Below, piece after piece: positions 9,438-17,898 of a DNA stretch of 64,000 bases. Source of the DNA: Thomasclavelia sp047249845 (GTDB taxonomy: Bacteria; Bacillota_I; Bacilli_A; Erysipelotrichales; Coprobacillaceae). Position 1 is the first letter of the stretch. Every line of letters starts with the position of its first letter. The stretch is from positions 1 to 64,000 of the forward strand of contig NZ_JBKTWO010000009.1 of the NCBI RefSeq assembly GCF_047249845.1, given 5' to 3'. Position numbers and translations under genes: made by a program. The notes below the pieces were generated by a model. The model was given only the letters and a program-made list of their open reading frames with translations, did not search any database and had not been told where the DNA came from.

Positions 9438-10611
9438 TAGTTAATGCCCCTAAAACAGCTACACCTTTAATAATTTGTTCATCAGATGGCATCGAAAAGT
9501 TCATTCTAAATGACTGACAATGTTTACTATCATCATCATAAAAAGCATTCCCCGGCACTACTGCAACCTTATGCTCGATTGCCTTTTTAACAAAACTTGG
9601 CATATCAAGTCTTTCAGGTAATGTTACCCAAATAAACATCCCGCCATCAGGAATAGTCCATTTACAGTCTTTACTAAAATGTTTATCCATTTCTTCTAAC
9701 ATCAAGTTACACTTTTTATTATATACTGCTTGTAACTTTTTCAAATGTTCATCCATATCTGTTTCATTTAAAAAGCGAGCCATAACACTTTGAGCCCAAG
9801 CATTAGTATGAACATCATTTGTCTGTTTAGCAACAGTACACTTAGCTAATAAATCATGGTGACCAACCATAATAGCTACTCGCATACCAGGTGCAATGAT
9901 TTTAGAAAAACTAGCAGCATATACTACTAATCCTTCATCATCTAATGATTTAATTGAAGGTATTGGTTCGTTTTTAAATCGTAGATCACCATATGGATTA
10001 TCTTCAAGAATCATCACTTGATATTTTTTTGCTAAAAAATAGATTGCCTGCCGTTTTTTTAATGATGTAGTAATTCCAGTTGGATTTTGAAAATTTGGTA
10101 TCAAATAAATAAATTTAGGTTTTTTCTGTTTATTTAATGCTTCTTCAAGTTTAGCTAAATTAATCCCATCATCTTCCATCTCAATCCCCACTAATTTAGC
10201 CCCATTACTTTTAAAAGCATTCAAAGCACCTAAAAAACTTGGGTTTTCACATATTACAACATCCCCTTCATCACATAAGCATTTGCTCATAAAATCCATG
10301 ATTTGCTGAGAACCAGAAGTTACCATTACTTCATCATAATCTTTTAAGACCGTTTCATGACGTGATAAAAAATCAAGTGCCGCTTTTTTAAAATTAATAT
10401 CCCCCTCAGTAATTCCATACTCTAAAATTGAATTAGGTTTAGTATTAAAAATATCATTACTAATCTCTTTTAATTTATTTACTGGAAATGTTTCACTAGC
10501 TGGATTCCCCCCACCAAAACTAATAATTTCTGGATCATTCATCATTTTTAATATTTCTCTAATTGCTGATGCCTGAACACCGCTTATTCTTTTTGAAAAT
10601 TCAAAATTCAT
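9430..10611 (-). CDS. PLP-dependent aminotransferase (class I/II)
   Basis: This 393-residue fold-type I aminotransferase has the Schiff-base lysine K237 in AASFSKIIAPG, D204 and Y207 in LEDNPYGDL, and the NPTG motif near residues 176-179. It resembles the 2-aminoadipate/aromatic aminotransferase group (LysN, ARO8-like) and MocR catalytic domains but has no HTH domain. The donor and acceptor are not determinable. A promoter lies at 10639-10666 and AGGGGG precedes the ATG. Confidence 0.88.
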   Translation of the reverse strand: MNFEFSKRISGVQASAIREILKMMNDPEIISFGGGNPASETFPVNKLKEISNDIFNTKPNSILEYGITEGDINFKKAALDFLSRHETVLKDYDEVMVTSGSQQIMDFMSKCLCDEGDVVICENPSFLGALNAFKSNGAKLVGIEMEDDGINLAKLEEALNKQKKPKFIYLIPNFQNPTGITTSLKKRQAIYFLAKKYQVMILEDNPYGDLRFKNEPIPSIKSLDDEGLVVYAASFSKIIAPGMRVAIMVGHHDLLAKCTVAKQTNDVHTNAWAQSVMARFLNETDMDEHLKKLQAVYNKKCNLMLEEMDKHFSKDCKWTIPDGGMFIWVTLPERLDMPSFVKKAIEHKVAVVPGNAFYDDDSKHCQSFRMNFSMPSDEQIIKGVAVLGALTND

Positions 10612-10638
10612 TTTTTTACCCCCTTAACTTATAGGTTT

Positions 10639-10666
10639 ATTATAAACCAAACATTTCCTAATGCAA
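10639..10666 (-). promoter_or_regulatory. Promoter of aminotransferase-HAD operon
   Basis: TTGCAT (10661-10666) and TATAAT (10639-10644) on the minus strand are separated by 16 bases. The divergent PII-like gene has its own TATAAT at 10684-10689 without a clear -35. Confidence 0.6.
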
Positions 10667-10708
10667 AGAATTATAATTTAGTTTATAATAATTAAAAGGA
10701 GTGATTTT

Positions 10709-11041
10709 ATGCAGGCATTGTTTTTAGTTCTACACAAGATTGAAAAGTTAGATGATTTATTAATCGCCTTACAAAATAACGGAATAACTGGGGGTACGAT
10801 TATTGATAGTAAGGGAATGATCAATGCTTTGAAAAATAATGATAACTTTATTATTGAATCTTTACGAATATTTCTAGAAGATCCTCGTGAAGCTAGCAAA
10901 ACTCTATTTTTCATTTTAAAAAAAGAAGATGTAATAGATGCTAGAAAAATCATTGATGAAACTTTAGGTGGTATTAACAACCCTAATACTGGTATTATGT
11001 TTGGTATCGACCTAGCTTTTGTTGATGGTTTGAAAATATAA
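10709..11041 (+). CDS. PII-like (GlnB-fold) small protein
   Basis: At 110 residues this matches the size and the two-repeat pattern of PII proteins. KLDDLLIALQNNGITGGTIIDSKG corresponds to the first beta-alpha-beta unit, and EDVIDARKIIDETLGG plus GIMFGIDLAFVDGL to the second half. The T-loop region (about residues 38-65) is unlike GlnB and lacks the uridylylated Tyr context, so it is probably a divergent PII-like sensor of unknown ligand. No amtB or glutamine gene is adjacent. AAAGGAGTG precedes the ATG. Confidence 0.65.
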   Translation: MQALFLVLHKIEKLDDLLIALQNNGITGGTIIDSKGMINALKNNDNFIIESLRIFLEDPREASKTLFFILKKEDVIDARKIIDETLGGINNPNTGIMFGIDLAFVDGLKI

Positions 11042-11047
11042 TAAAAC

Positions 11048-11072
11048 AGACCCTAGCAGTTTGCTAGGGTCT
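11048..11072 (-). terminator. Terminator for the 11077-11691 gene
   Basis: A perfect 11-bp stem AGACCCTAGCA / TGCTAGGGTCT with a 3-base loop. The T-rich tract follows on the minus-strand side, so it mainly ends the minus-strand gene. It may also stop the convergent PII-like gene. Confidence 0.75.
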
Positions 11073-11076
11073 TACA

Positions 11077-11691
11077 CTACCATTGTAACATTGACATATA
11101 CTCGTCTGGATTAGATAGTACTTGTTTATATTCATCTATTTTAACCATTTTTTCTTTTTTACCATCAATTGAAGCAATATAGACACTATCATAATCATTT
11201 TCTAATAACAATGACTGTTTATAATAATCTAATCGAGCATTAACAATTTTATACATATCTTTTCCTTGAGAATTTTTATATTGTGCAATATCCCCAACTA
11301 AAACTAATATATATGCTTCATGTGTTGGCATTTCGCTACTATTATTCAATAATGGAGACTGCTCACCTGGGGGTAGTAACTGCATTACTTTATTAAATAT
11401 CTGACTTTTAGCTATTTTATATCCTCGAATTTCCTCTTTTGCTTTAATATTCATTGAAACTTCTTGATATTTTTCATCATAGTTTTTAGATGAAATAAAA
11501 TCTAATAAATCAACTTTTAAAACCTGGTTTTCAAGAACTAATGAACTTAAAGTTTCTCTATTTACATCTTTAGGTTCTTTTTTAACATCTTCCGTTCCAA
11601 ATTTCAAAACAATAAAAACTACTAATATCAAGACAATCACACTAATCAGCATCAATGCATTCTTCGTTAACTTAAGGGGTTTTTTAGCCAT
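11077..11691 (-). CDS. Membrane-anchored protein of unknown function
   Basis: A 204-residue protein with a short basic N-terminus, one membrane segment near residues 13-30, and a predicted extracellular part with no family I recognise. It lacks a lipobox and Cys. GGAGGG precedes the ATG. It lies between thioredoxin and the PII-like gene, each separated by a terminator, so it looks like a single-gene unit. Confidence 0.7.
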   Translation of the reverse strand: MAKKPLKLTKNALMLISVIVLILVVFIVLKFGTEDVKKEPKDVNRETLSSLVLENQVLKVDLLDFISSKNYDEKYQEVSMNIKAKEEIRGYKIAKSQIFNKVMQLLPPGEQSPLLNNSSEMPTHEAYILVLVGDIAQYKNSQGKDMYKIVNARLDYYKQSLLLENDYDSVYIASIDGKKEKMVKIDEYKQVLSNPDEYMSMLQW

Positions 11692-11749
11692 AATAATCCC
11701 TCCTTATAATCCATTATATCACATAAACCGACAGATAAACAATTAAATA

Positions 11750-11772
11750 AAACCATGGATATTCCATGGTTT
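11750..11772 (-). terminator. Terminator after trxA
   Basis: A 10-bp stem AAACCATGGA / TCCATGGTTT with a 3-base loop overlaps the trxA stop codon and is followed on the minus strand by TTTTATTT. Confidence 0.75.
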
Positions 11773-12076
11773 AAAATAAGTTTTCTATACGTTTTACAAT
11801 TTCGTTTTCTGGTACAAAACCAGTAATTTGATCAACTGCTTTTCCATCTTTAAAAATAATTAAATTAGGAATTGCCTGCACACCATAACGACCAGCAATG
11901 TCTGATGAAGTATCAACATTTATTTTATAAAAATCTACTTGTGTCATTTTTTCAGCTATTCCATCTAATACTGGTGCTAACATTTTACATGGACCACACC
12001 AGTCAGCATAAAAATCAACTAATACGATTCCACTGGCAATAGCGCTATCAAATTCGTTACTATTTAATATTTTCAT
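11771..12076 (-). CDS. trxA: Thioredoxin
   Basis: A 101-residue thioredoxin with the active site WCGPCK and the cis-proline loop AIPNLIIF. It reduces cytoplasmic disulfides using thioredoxin reductase, which is not in the window. The frame extends to 12097, but the ATG at 12076 follows GAGGTGAG and gives the usual family length. It starts 47 bases after the ABC permease gene with no terminator between them, so some transcription may be shared. Confidence 0.93.
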   Translation of the reverse strand: MKILNSNEFDSAIASGIVLVDFYADWCGPCKMLAPVLDGIAEKMTQVDFYKINVDTSSDIAGRYGVQAIPNLIIFKDGKAVDQITGFVPENEIVKRIENLF

Positions 12077-12123
12077 TATTCTCACCTCATCTAACATTAT
12101 GCCTGATATTAAAATAATTACAA

Positions 12124-13647
12124 CTAATTTGCATTTATTTTATAAAAATCTTCTATTGTAAGAGATAGAGGGTCATTTAAACTATAATTGATCCAGGTTC
12201 TAGTATTTTCATAAGAGATATCACACCCCTGAGTATCTTCATAGTTAATATTTTGAAGCAAACTAGGATTATTTTCAAAATCAGCTAATTTACGTTGTAA
12301 TATGTTTTTTAATAACTGGATATCTTCTTTTTCTTCTAATTTCAAATAATTTTCTTCAGCTAACTGAAATTCAACACTTCGAGCTTTATCAAGTTGTTTT
12401 AACAACTTATAATACATACCATTCCAGCTTTTAATTAAATCACCATCAATTTTTTTAACAAACTCTTTAAATTTATCATCACTAACATAATATCCTCGTT
12501 TTACCTTACTTCCATCATTACGATAATACGTAATATCAATTCTTTTGATTCTGTCCTGTGATTGTTTTGTATTTATTAGCTGTTTATGAATTGAAACTAT
12601 TTTATCAATATCCTGACTATCACTAATCTTTATATTTGAATTGATGTTGTCAATATTATTTTCAATTGCAGCATAAGCTATTTGTTTTGGAATATAGTTT
12701 TCTAAATAACCTTTAGAAAAGATAAATATAACTACTGTTCCAATAATAATCAATGTTGATTGAACAAGACATAATTGGTATCTAACTTTTTTATATTGAA
12801 TAAATTGTACGATAAACGTTACAATTACAGTTGCAATAATGTTAACCATGATAAAAGTTCTTATTAATTCTGATGCAACCCCTAAAACAGATGTAAGCAT
12901 CCATGAACCACTAATAATGATGACTATACTAATGATTTGAGCCATACCCTTATTAGTAAACCCATAATAATTATTACTACAGTTACGATATTTACATACA
13001 TATAAACCTAAAATCAAAGTTATAATTATATAACCTAAATAGATTAAACAAAAGTTCCATTCCAAACCAACAGTACTTGCAATTATTAATCTGATAACCG
13101 GAACTAGATAACTAATAACTTCTAATGAAAGCCCACTGGAAATAATACCTTTAATAAACGTTGTATATACTGCAAATAAGCTATAATAGAAAATTAATGG
13201 TGCTAAGATAATTACTACTTGTAAAACAACATTCATAAAAAATGACGTTGTTAGATAAGCAGTTAAGTTCGCTAGTGTATAATACATAAATATCATTAAA
13301 ATAAGTGCAATGCTATTATTTAAAATTATTCCTTGACTTAAAAAGCAATATAATATTGCTGGTATAATTAGACAAACGATCCCACTTAGATAATGGATAA
13401 GAAAACTTTGTATTCGTGAAAAAGGTAAAGAATTAAAATGAGTCTGCCTAGTAGTATTAAATAAATATTTTAGATTAATAATCGGTAATATCAAACTAAA
13501 TACAAATACAATAAAATAGAATGTAAATATTGGTAAATCTTTATGATAGGACAAGACATTAATAATAAAATTTAATAACAAACACCCCATGTAAATAACA
13601 ACATAATTCTTTAGCTGTTTTAAATCATTTTTAAATAAACTTAGCAT
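12124..13647 (-). CDS. ABC exporter permease subunit 2
   Basis: A 507-residue protein with about 6-8 hydrophobic segments in the first 320 residues and a hydrophilic C-terminal part (about 340-507). It follows the first permease by two bases. It should be the second membrane half of the exporter encoded upstream. The closest known layout is the YtrA-BCDE type cluster of Bacillus. Substrate unknown. Confidence 0.75.
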   Translation of the reverse strand: MLSLFKNDLKQLKNYVVIYMGCLLLNFIINVLSYHKDLPIFTFYFIVFVFSLILPIINLKYLFNTTRQTHFNSLPFSRIQSFLIHYLSGIVCLIIPAILYCFLSQGIILNNSIALILMIFMYYTLANLTAYLTTSFFMNVVLQVVIILAPLIFYYSLFAVYTTFIKGIISSGLSLEVISYLVPVIRLIIASTVGLEWNFCLIYLGYIIITLILGLYVCKYRNCSNNYYGFTNKGMAQIISIVIIISGSWMLTSVLGVASELIRTFIMVNIIATVIVTFIVQFIQYKKVRYQLCLVQSTLIIIGTVVIFIFSKGYLENYIPKQIAYAAIENNIDNINSNIKISDSQDIDKIVSIHKQLINTKQSQDRIKRIDITYYRNDGSKVKRGYYVSDDKFKEFVKKIDGDLIKSWNGMYYKLLKQLDKARSVEFQLAEENYLKLEEKEDIQLLKNILQRKLADFENNPSLLQNINYEDTQGCDISYENTRTWINYSLNDPLSLTIEDFYKINAN

Positions 13648-13649
13648 TG

Positions 13650-15533
13650 TTATTCACCAGCCTTTCGATTAATTGAATTGATTATAATTTTATCATCTTC
13701 ATTTTCTAGCCCAATTATCAAAGTTATCTTATGATTTTCAGTTTCATCTACTATTGTTAACTTCATTGAGTAAGTAGCATAATTATTATCAAATTCAATT
13801 AATTCAATCCCATCATCATATAAAGTAAATGTCTCAATATTTAACTGCTCTTTTACAAACTGAAATATCTTATTATCTGTTTCATCAGATAATAGTGTTT
13901 CATCATAAATAAATTTATTGCAGCGGTTAATAAATTCAGTTTGCCCAATTAGCTTCTTATCTTTTAAAAACTCATGAAATTTATCATTTACTTTTAGAAT
14001 ATATTGGTTGCCACTACTTCCAAATAAATTTATCATCTCTCCATTAAAAAAATCATCAACTACAATATTTTGCTCCTTAGTCATTTGATAAAGCTGTTTA
14101 GTTTCAGATGAATTTAAATAAATTTCTGTATTGTCATAATAACATGTTAAATAACTTTCCTTTTCAAAATTAAAACTATTGCTACTTAAATAAGCATTTT
14201 CATGTTTCTTAAAATAATCAATTAAAAGCTTTTGATCAAATTGATATTGAAGAAGATTATCATGATAATTATCATTAACACCTTCATAATACAAATTAAA
14301 GACTATAATAGAATTACTATTTTCAACTTGTTCAAAATGAATATTATCACGGTTATCATTTAGATATTTAATCATATCAAATAGTTGAGTATGTTCAATG
14401 TTCATTGTAAATGTATTTTCACTTTTAGCATCAAAAATATACAACTCACCTACAACATCAGATTTTCCAGTAACCTCATTCACTGCTTTATAATATTGAC
14501 CATTAGCAATAATATAATTAACTCCAAAGAAAATTAATAATACTGGAATATATATTAAAAGCTTTCGATATATATACTGACTTTTAAAGATTATTTCAAT
14601 AAAAATTGCAATAATAATACCAATTATTAAATATATCGTTAATAACATCAACATTCCTTTTATTCCAAAGGTAATATCAATATGACTAAACAATAAAATC
14701 AAATAGAATACTGTAATTGTTACAATTAATACAATCCCAGATTTTAAAACAATTCCTATTTTATTAAATACGAGTGGTTCATCTATATACTCATCATCAC
14801 GATTTTTATATACATAATAACTCAATCCAAGTAATGCTAAAGCTATAAAACAATGAATTATGATAGTCAAATTTCCTATGCTAATAAATTCTAGTCCTGC
14901 TGCAAGCGGAAATAGCATATTGATATAATAATTTTCAATCTGATTAACTGCTCCTGGTACTAGATAAGTGGTAAAAACAATAAAACTCCCCAATAAAACT
15001 ACTGGTAAAGTATATACTACAATACTAAAAACAATCTGTCCTAAACGGTTTCCTGCCATACTAGAAACCAAAAAAGTAATCGTATAGTAAATAAATAACA
15101 GCACAAAGATCATTAAAATAAATCGAAATAACATATTTCCAGAAAATACAAGATTATATGATCTAGTAAAATCAATAAAAACAATCCCAATTCCTTCCAT
15201 TAATAGTGTTACTAAAACAATTAAATAACCCGCTAAATAATTTGTAAACCAAACTGTTCTACTATCTAAAGGAATTGATTTCATCATTGAAGATTTTGTT
15301 TTATTAATTAAAAAACTTTGAATAAAACATGGATAAACAGTTGTTAAAACTACTGCACTAATTCCAAAAAGACCAATACATAATTGCCCAATTCCTGTTC
15401 CATCAGCCGATATTGAAGCCAAAATAAAGAAACCAACAAAAATAATTAAAGAAATTTTAGCTGGAAAAAGATTATTTTTAACAATATTTTTTAATAATGT
15501 TTTGTTAACCCATGACTTCCTTGAGTTCATCAT
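13650..15533 (-). CDS. ABC exporter permease subunit 1
   Basis: A 627-residue permease with about eight membrane segments within residues 20-345. A large hydrophilic domain (about 345-627) follows, likely on one membrane face. The N-terminal 28 bases overlap the end of the ATPase gene, which indicates translational coupling. The large domain is unusual for ABC-2 permeases and is shared in size trend by the next gene, so the pair may form a heteromeric complex. Substrate unknown. Confidence 0.75.
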   Translation of the reverse strand: MMNSRKSWVNKTLLKNIVKNNLFPAKISLIIFVGFFILASISADGTGIGQLCIGLFGISAVVLTTVYPCFIQSFLINKTKSSMMKSIPLDSRTVWFTNYLAGYLIVLVTLLMEGIGIVFIDFTRSYNLVFSGNMLFRFILMIFVLLFIYYTITFLVSSMAGNRLGQIVFSIVVYTLPVVLLGSFIVFTTYLVPGAVNQIENYYINMLFPLAAGLEFISIGNLTIIIHCFIALALLGLSYYVYKNRDDEYIDEPLVFNKIGIVLKSGIVLIVTITVFYLILLFSHIDITFGIKGMLMLLTIYLIIGIIIAIFIEIIFKSQYIYRKLLIYIPVLLIFFGVNYIIANGQYYKAVNEVTGKSDVVGELYIFDAKSENTFTMNIEHTQLFDMIKYLNDNRDNIHFEQVENSNSIIVFNLYYEGVNDNYHDNLLQYQFDQKLLIDYFKKHENAYLSSNSFNFEKESYLTCYYDNTEIYLNSSETKQLYQMTKEQNIVVDDFFNGEMINLFGSSGNQYILKVNDKFHEFLKDKKLIGQTEFINRCNKFIYDETLLSDETDNKIFQFVKEQLNIETFTLYDDGIELIEFDNNYATYSMKLTIVDETENHKITLIIGLENEDDKIIINSINRKAGE

Positions 15534-16407
15534 ACTTTCCCCCTAATGTAAATAAGAAAATTTCTTCTAATGATAATGACAATGTCTCATTAATAATTGG
15601 GCTGTATTTTAACACCGTAGCATCTATCTCTTCAAGATTTCCTTTAACAACTAAAGTATGAACTCGCCCCATCATCTGATGAGCTAAAACATTTAATTCT
15701 TTTTCTAATGCATACATTTCATCACCCGATTCTAAAACAATCTGCAATTTATGATATCCTTCTTTTAAATGATCCAGTGATTCTTCAAAAATTATTTTCC
15801 CTTTGTTAATTAATGCAATATGATCACACATACTGTCTAATTCATTTAAATGGTGACTTGAAATAAATATTGTCATCTGACGTTCACTTACATCTTGAAT
15901 TAAAATATCCCAAATAATTTTTCGAATATGCGGGTCTAAGCCATCAAAAGGCTCATCCATTATTAGATACTCTGGCATGATTGAAAGTGCCAAAATAAAC
16001 ATCACCTGCTTTTTCATTCCCTTAGAAAATTTATTAAACTTTTCTAAACTATTATAATTAAATAATTTCATTAACTTTATATATCGTTCTTCATCAAAGG
16101 TTGGATAAATTCCTTGATATAACTCTTTAATATCTTTGATATTTTGACCAAATGTATCAAAAAATTCATCTGGAATATAAACCAATTTTGCTTTAGCCTC
16201 CGGGTTTTCATAAACTCTCATCCCCTCTAATTCTACAAATCCATGATCTCCTTGATATGCTCCTACTAAATGACGAATCAAAGTTGTTTTACCAGCTCCA
16301 TTTTCACCAATAATCCCATATATTGATCCTTTAGGTATATTTAAATTAATATTGTCTAAAATTTGATTGTTATCAATTTTTTTTGAAAGTTCTTTTACTT
16401 TTAACAT
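15505..16407 (-). CDS. ABC transporter ATP-binding protein
   Basis: A 300-residue ATPase with Walker A GENGAGKT (G34-T41), the signature FSKGMKKQ, Walker B YLIMDEPFDGLDP and the switch region SSHHLNEL. The C-terminal 80 residues form the extension common in export ATPases of the YtrB/BcrA type. It overlaps the gntR gene by 7 bases and the first permease by 29, so the four genes are one operon. Confidence 0.88.
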   Translation of the reverse strand: MLKVKELSKKIDNNQILDNINLNIPKGSIYGIIGENGAGKTTLIRHLVGAYQGDHGFVELEGMRVYENPEAKAKLVYIPDEFFDTFGQNIKDIKELYQGIYPTFDEERYIKLMKLFNYNSLEKFNKFSKGMKKQVMFILALSIMPEYLIMDEPFDGLDPHIRKIIWDILIQDVSERQMTIFISSHHLNELDSMCDHIALINKGKIIFEESLDHLKEGYHKLQIVLESGDEMYALEKELNVLAHQMMGRVHTLVVKGNLEEIDATVLKYSPIINETLSLSLEEIFLFTLGGKYDELKEVMG

Positions 16408-16772
16408 GATTTACCCTCCCATGTTTGTTCTAACAACTGGCACAATTCTTCAAAACTCATTCCAATATATTTACTTTTAGTTACTATTTCACGACTCAAT
16501 TCATTAATTTGCTGCAGAAATAATTTTGTTTGAACATTTTGTTTTGAACTAACAAAACTTCCTTTCCCCGGTAAAGAATATATGAAACCTTGTTCTTCTA
16601 ATAGTCGATAAGCTTTTACTACAGTATTAGGATTGATATGAATCGATGAAGATAATTCTCTAACTGAAGGTAACTTATCATTAGCTTGTATTAATCCTGT
16701 AGTTATATATTCCAAAAGCTGTTTATAAATCTGCTCATAAATTGGTATGGAGCTATTAATATCTATTTTCAT
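16401..16772 (-). CDS. GntR-family regulator, YtrA subfamily
   Basis: A 123-residue short GntR protein with an N-terminal winged helix (KLPSVRELSSSIHINPNTVVK) and a short helical dimer region, which defines the YtrA group. It is the first gene of the ABC exporter operon and is likely its autoregulator. A perfect 10-bp inverted repeat in the promoter at 16824-16850 is its probable operator. YtrA-type systems often respond to wall-active peptides; whether this one does is inference. Confidence 0.85.
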   Translation of the reverse strand: MKIDINSSIPIYEQIYKQLLEYITTGLIQANDKLPSVRELSSSIHINPNTVVKAYRLLEEQGFIYSLPGKGSFVSSKQNVQTKLFLQQINELSREIVTKSKYIGMSFEELCQLLEQTWEGKSC

Positions 16773-16807
16773 ACTATCTCCTTTCTAAAATCATCTCTAC
16801 ACTTAGT

Positions 16808-16850
16808 AGTATAACAAACATCAAACTGTATTACAAGATATAATACAGTT
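16808..16850 (-). promoter_or_regulatory. Promoter and operator of the GntR-ABC operon
   Basis: On the minus strand TTGTAA (16831-16836) and TATACT (16808-16813) are 17 bases apart. The inverted repeat AACTGTATTA (16824-16833) / TAATACAGTT (16841-16850), with a 7-base spacer, covers the -35. Full symmetry and position over the -35 fit a repressor site for the product of the first gene. Confidence 0.72.
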
Positions 16851-16903
16851 AATCATTCAATTATATTTATATAGAAATATTTCACTAATAATACTTAAAT
16901 AGT

Positions 16904-16931
16904 TTGCAATTTTTATTATTTTAAGTAAAAT
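16904..16931 (+). promoter_or_regulatory. Promoter of degV gene
   Basis: TTGCAA (16904-16909) and TAAAAT (16926-16931) have a 16-base spacer. AGGAGG lies before the ATG at 16957. Confidence 0.55.
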
Positions 16932-16956
16932 ATGTTTTAGAGATAGGAGGTTTTTT

Positions 16957-17823
16957 ATGAGTAAAGTAGCAGTTGTCACTGATAGTAATTCTGGAATTAG
17001 ACAAAACGAGAGTAAAGAATTAGGTATTTATGTACTACCAATGCCTTTCACTATTGATGGTCAGACCTTCTATGAAGATATTAATTTAACACAAAATGAG
17101 TTTTTTGATAAACTGATGAGCGGGGCTGAAGTATTCACAAGCCAGCCACTAGTTGGTGATGTTAGCAAATTGTGGGATGAGGTATTAAAAGACTATGATG
17201 AAATCGTCCACATTCCTATGTCCAGTGGTTTGAGCGGATCTTGCCAAACTGCATTAATGTTAGCTAGTGAGTACGATGGAAGGGTTCAAGTTGTTGATTC
17301 ACAAAGAGTATCTGTCACTCAAAAACGTGATGTTTTTGATGCTATCGAATTTGTTAAACAAGGAAAATCAGCTAAAGAAATCAAAGAAATTCTTGAAGCA
17401 AATAAATTAAATGCCTCTATCTATATTACGGTCAATACGTTAGAGTATCTTCGTAAAGGTGGAAGAATCACTCCTGCTGTAGCAATATTAGGTGGGATGA
17501 TGAAAATTAAACCGATCTTACAAATCCAGGGTGAAAAACTTGATACTTTTAGTAAATCAAGAACAATGTCAAAAGCAACAAAAATTATGATCGAAGCAAT
17601 AAAAAAAGACATTGATGAACGCTTAGATCCTGAACAAAAAGGGAAAAATGTTCATGTATGTATTGCTTATACATTTGATAAACAACCAGCATTAGAATTA
17701 AAAAAAGAATTAGAGATAATATATCCAGATTCAACAATTATCTGCGATCCGTTATCGTTAAGTGTTTCATGTCATATTGGACCACATGCGCTTGCAATTG
17801 CAGCATGTAAAAAAATTATCTAG
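16957..17823 (+). CDS. DegV-family fatty-acid-binding protein
   Basis: A 288-residue protein with the DegV features: VVTDSNSGI near the start, TSQPLVGD, IPMSSGLSGSCQ, and LEYLRKGGRITP. DegV (FakB-like) proteins bind a fatty acid and present it to the kinase FakA for phospholipid synthesis. No fakA is nearby. It has its own promoter and a strong terminator, so it is a one-gene unit. Which fatty acid it prefers cannot be read. Confidence 0.9.
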   Translation: MSKVAVVTDSNSGIRQNESKELGIYVLPMPFTIDGQTFYEDINLTQNEFFDKLMSGAEVFTSQPLVGDVSKLWDEVLKDYDEIVHIPMSSGLSGSCQTALMLASEYDGRVQVVDSQRVSVTQKRDVFDAIEFVKQGKSAKEIKEILEANKLNASIYITVNTLEYLRKGGRITPAVAILGGMMKIKPILQIQGEKLDTFSKSRTMSKATKIMIEAIKKDIDERLDPEQKGKNVHVCIAYTFDKQPALELKKELEIIYPDSTIICDPLSLSVSCHIGPHALAIAACKKII

Positions 17824-17850
17824 GCAAGAAACTTCGTTTCTTGCCTTTTT
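17823..17850 (+). terminator. Terminator after degV gene
   Basis: A perfect 10-bp stem GGCAAGAAAC / GTTTCTTGCC with a TTC loop, followed by TTTTT. Confidence 0.9.
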
Positions 17851-17898
17851 ATGTGTTATAATACTTAAAAAGAGACAAACTAAAATAAGGAGGAAATT

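Noticed and set aside
9430..10611. Aminotransferase as the missing ArgD
   Set aside because: Its NPTG and SFSK motifs fit class I/II enzymes, while ArgD belongs to class III.
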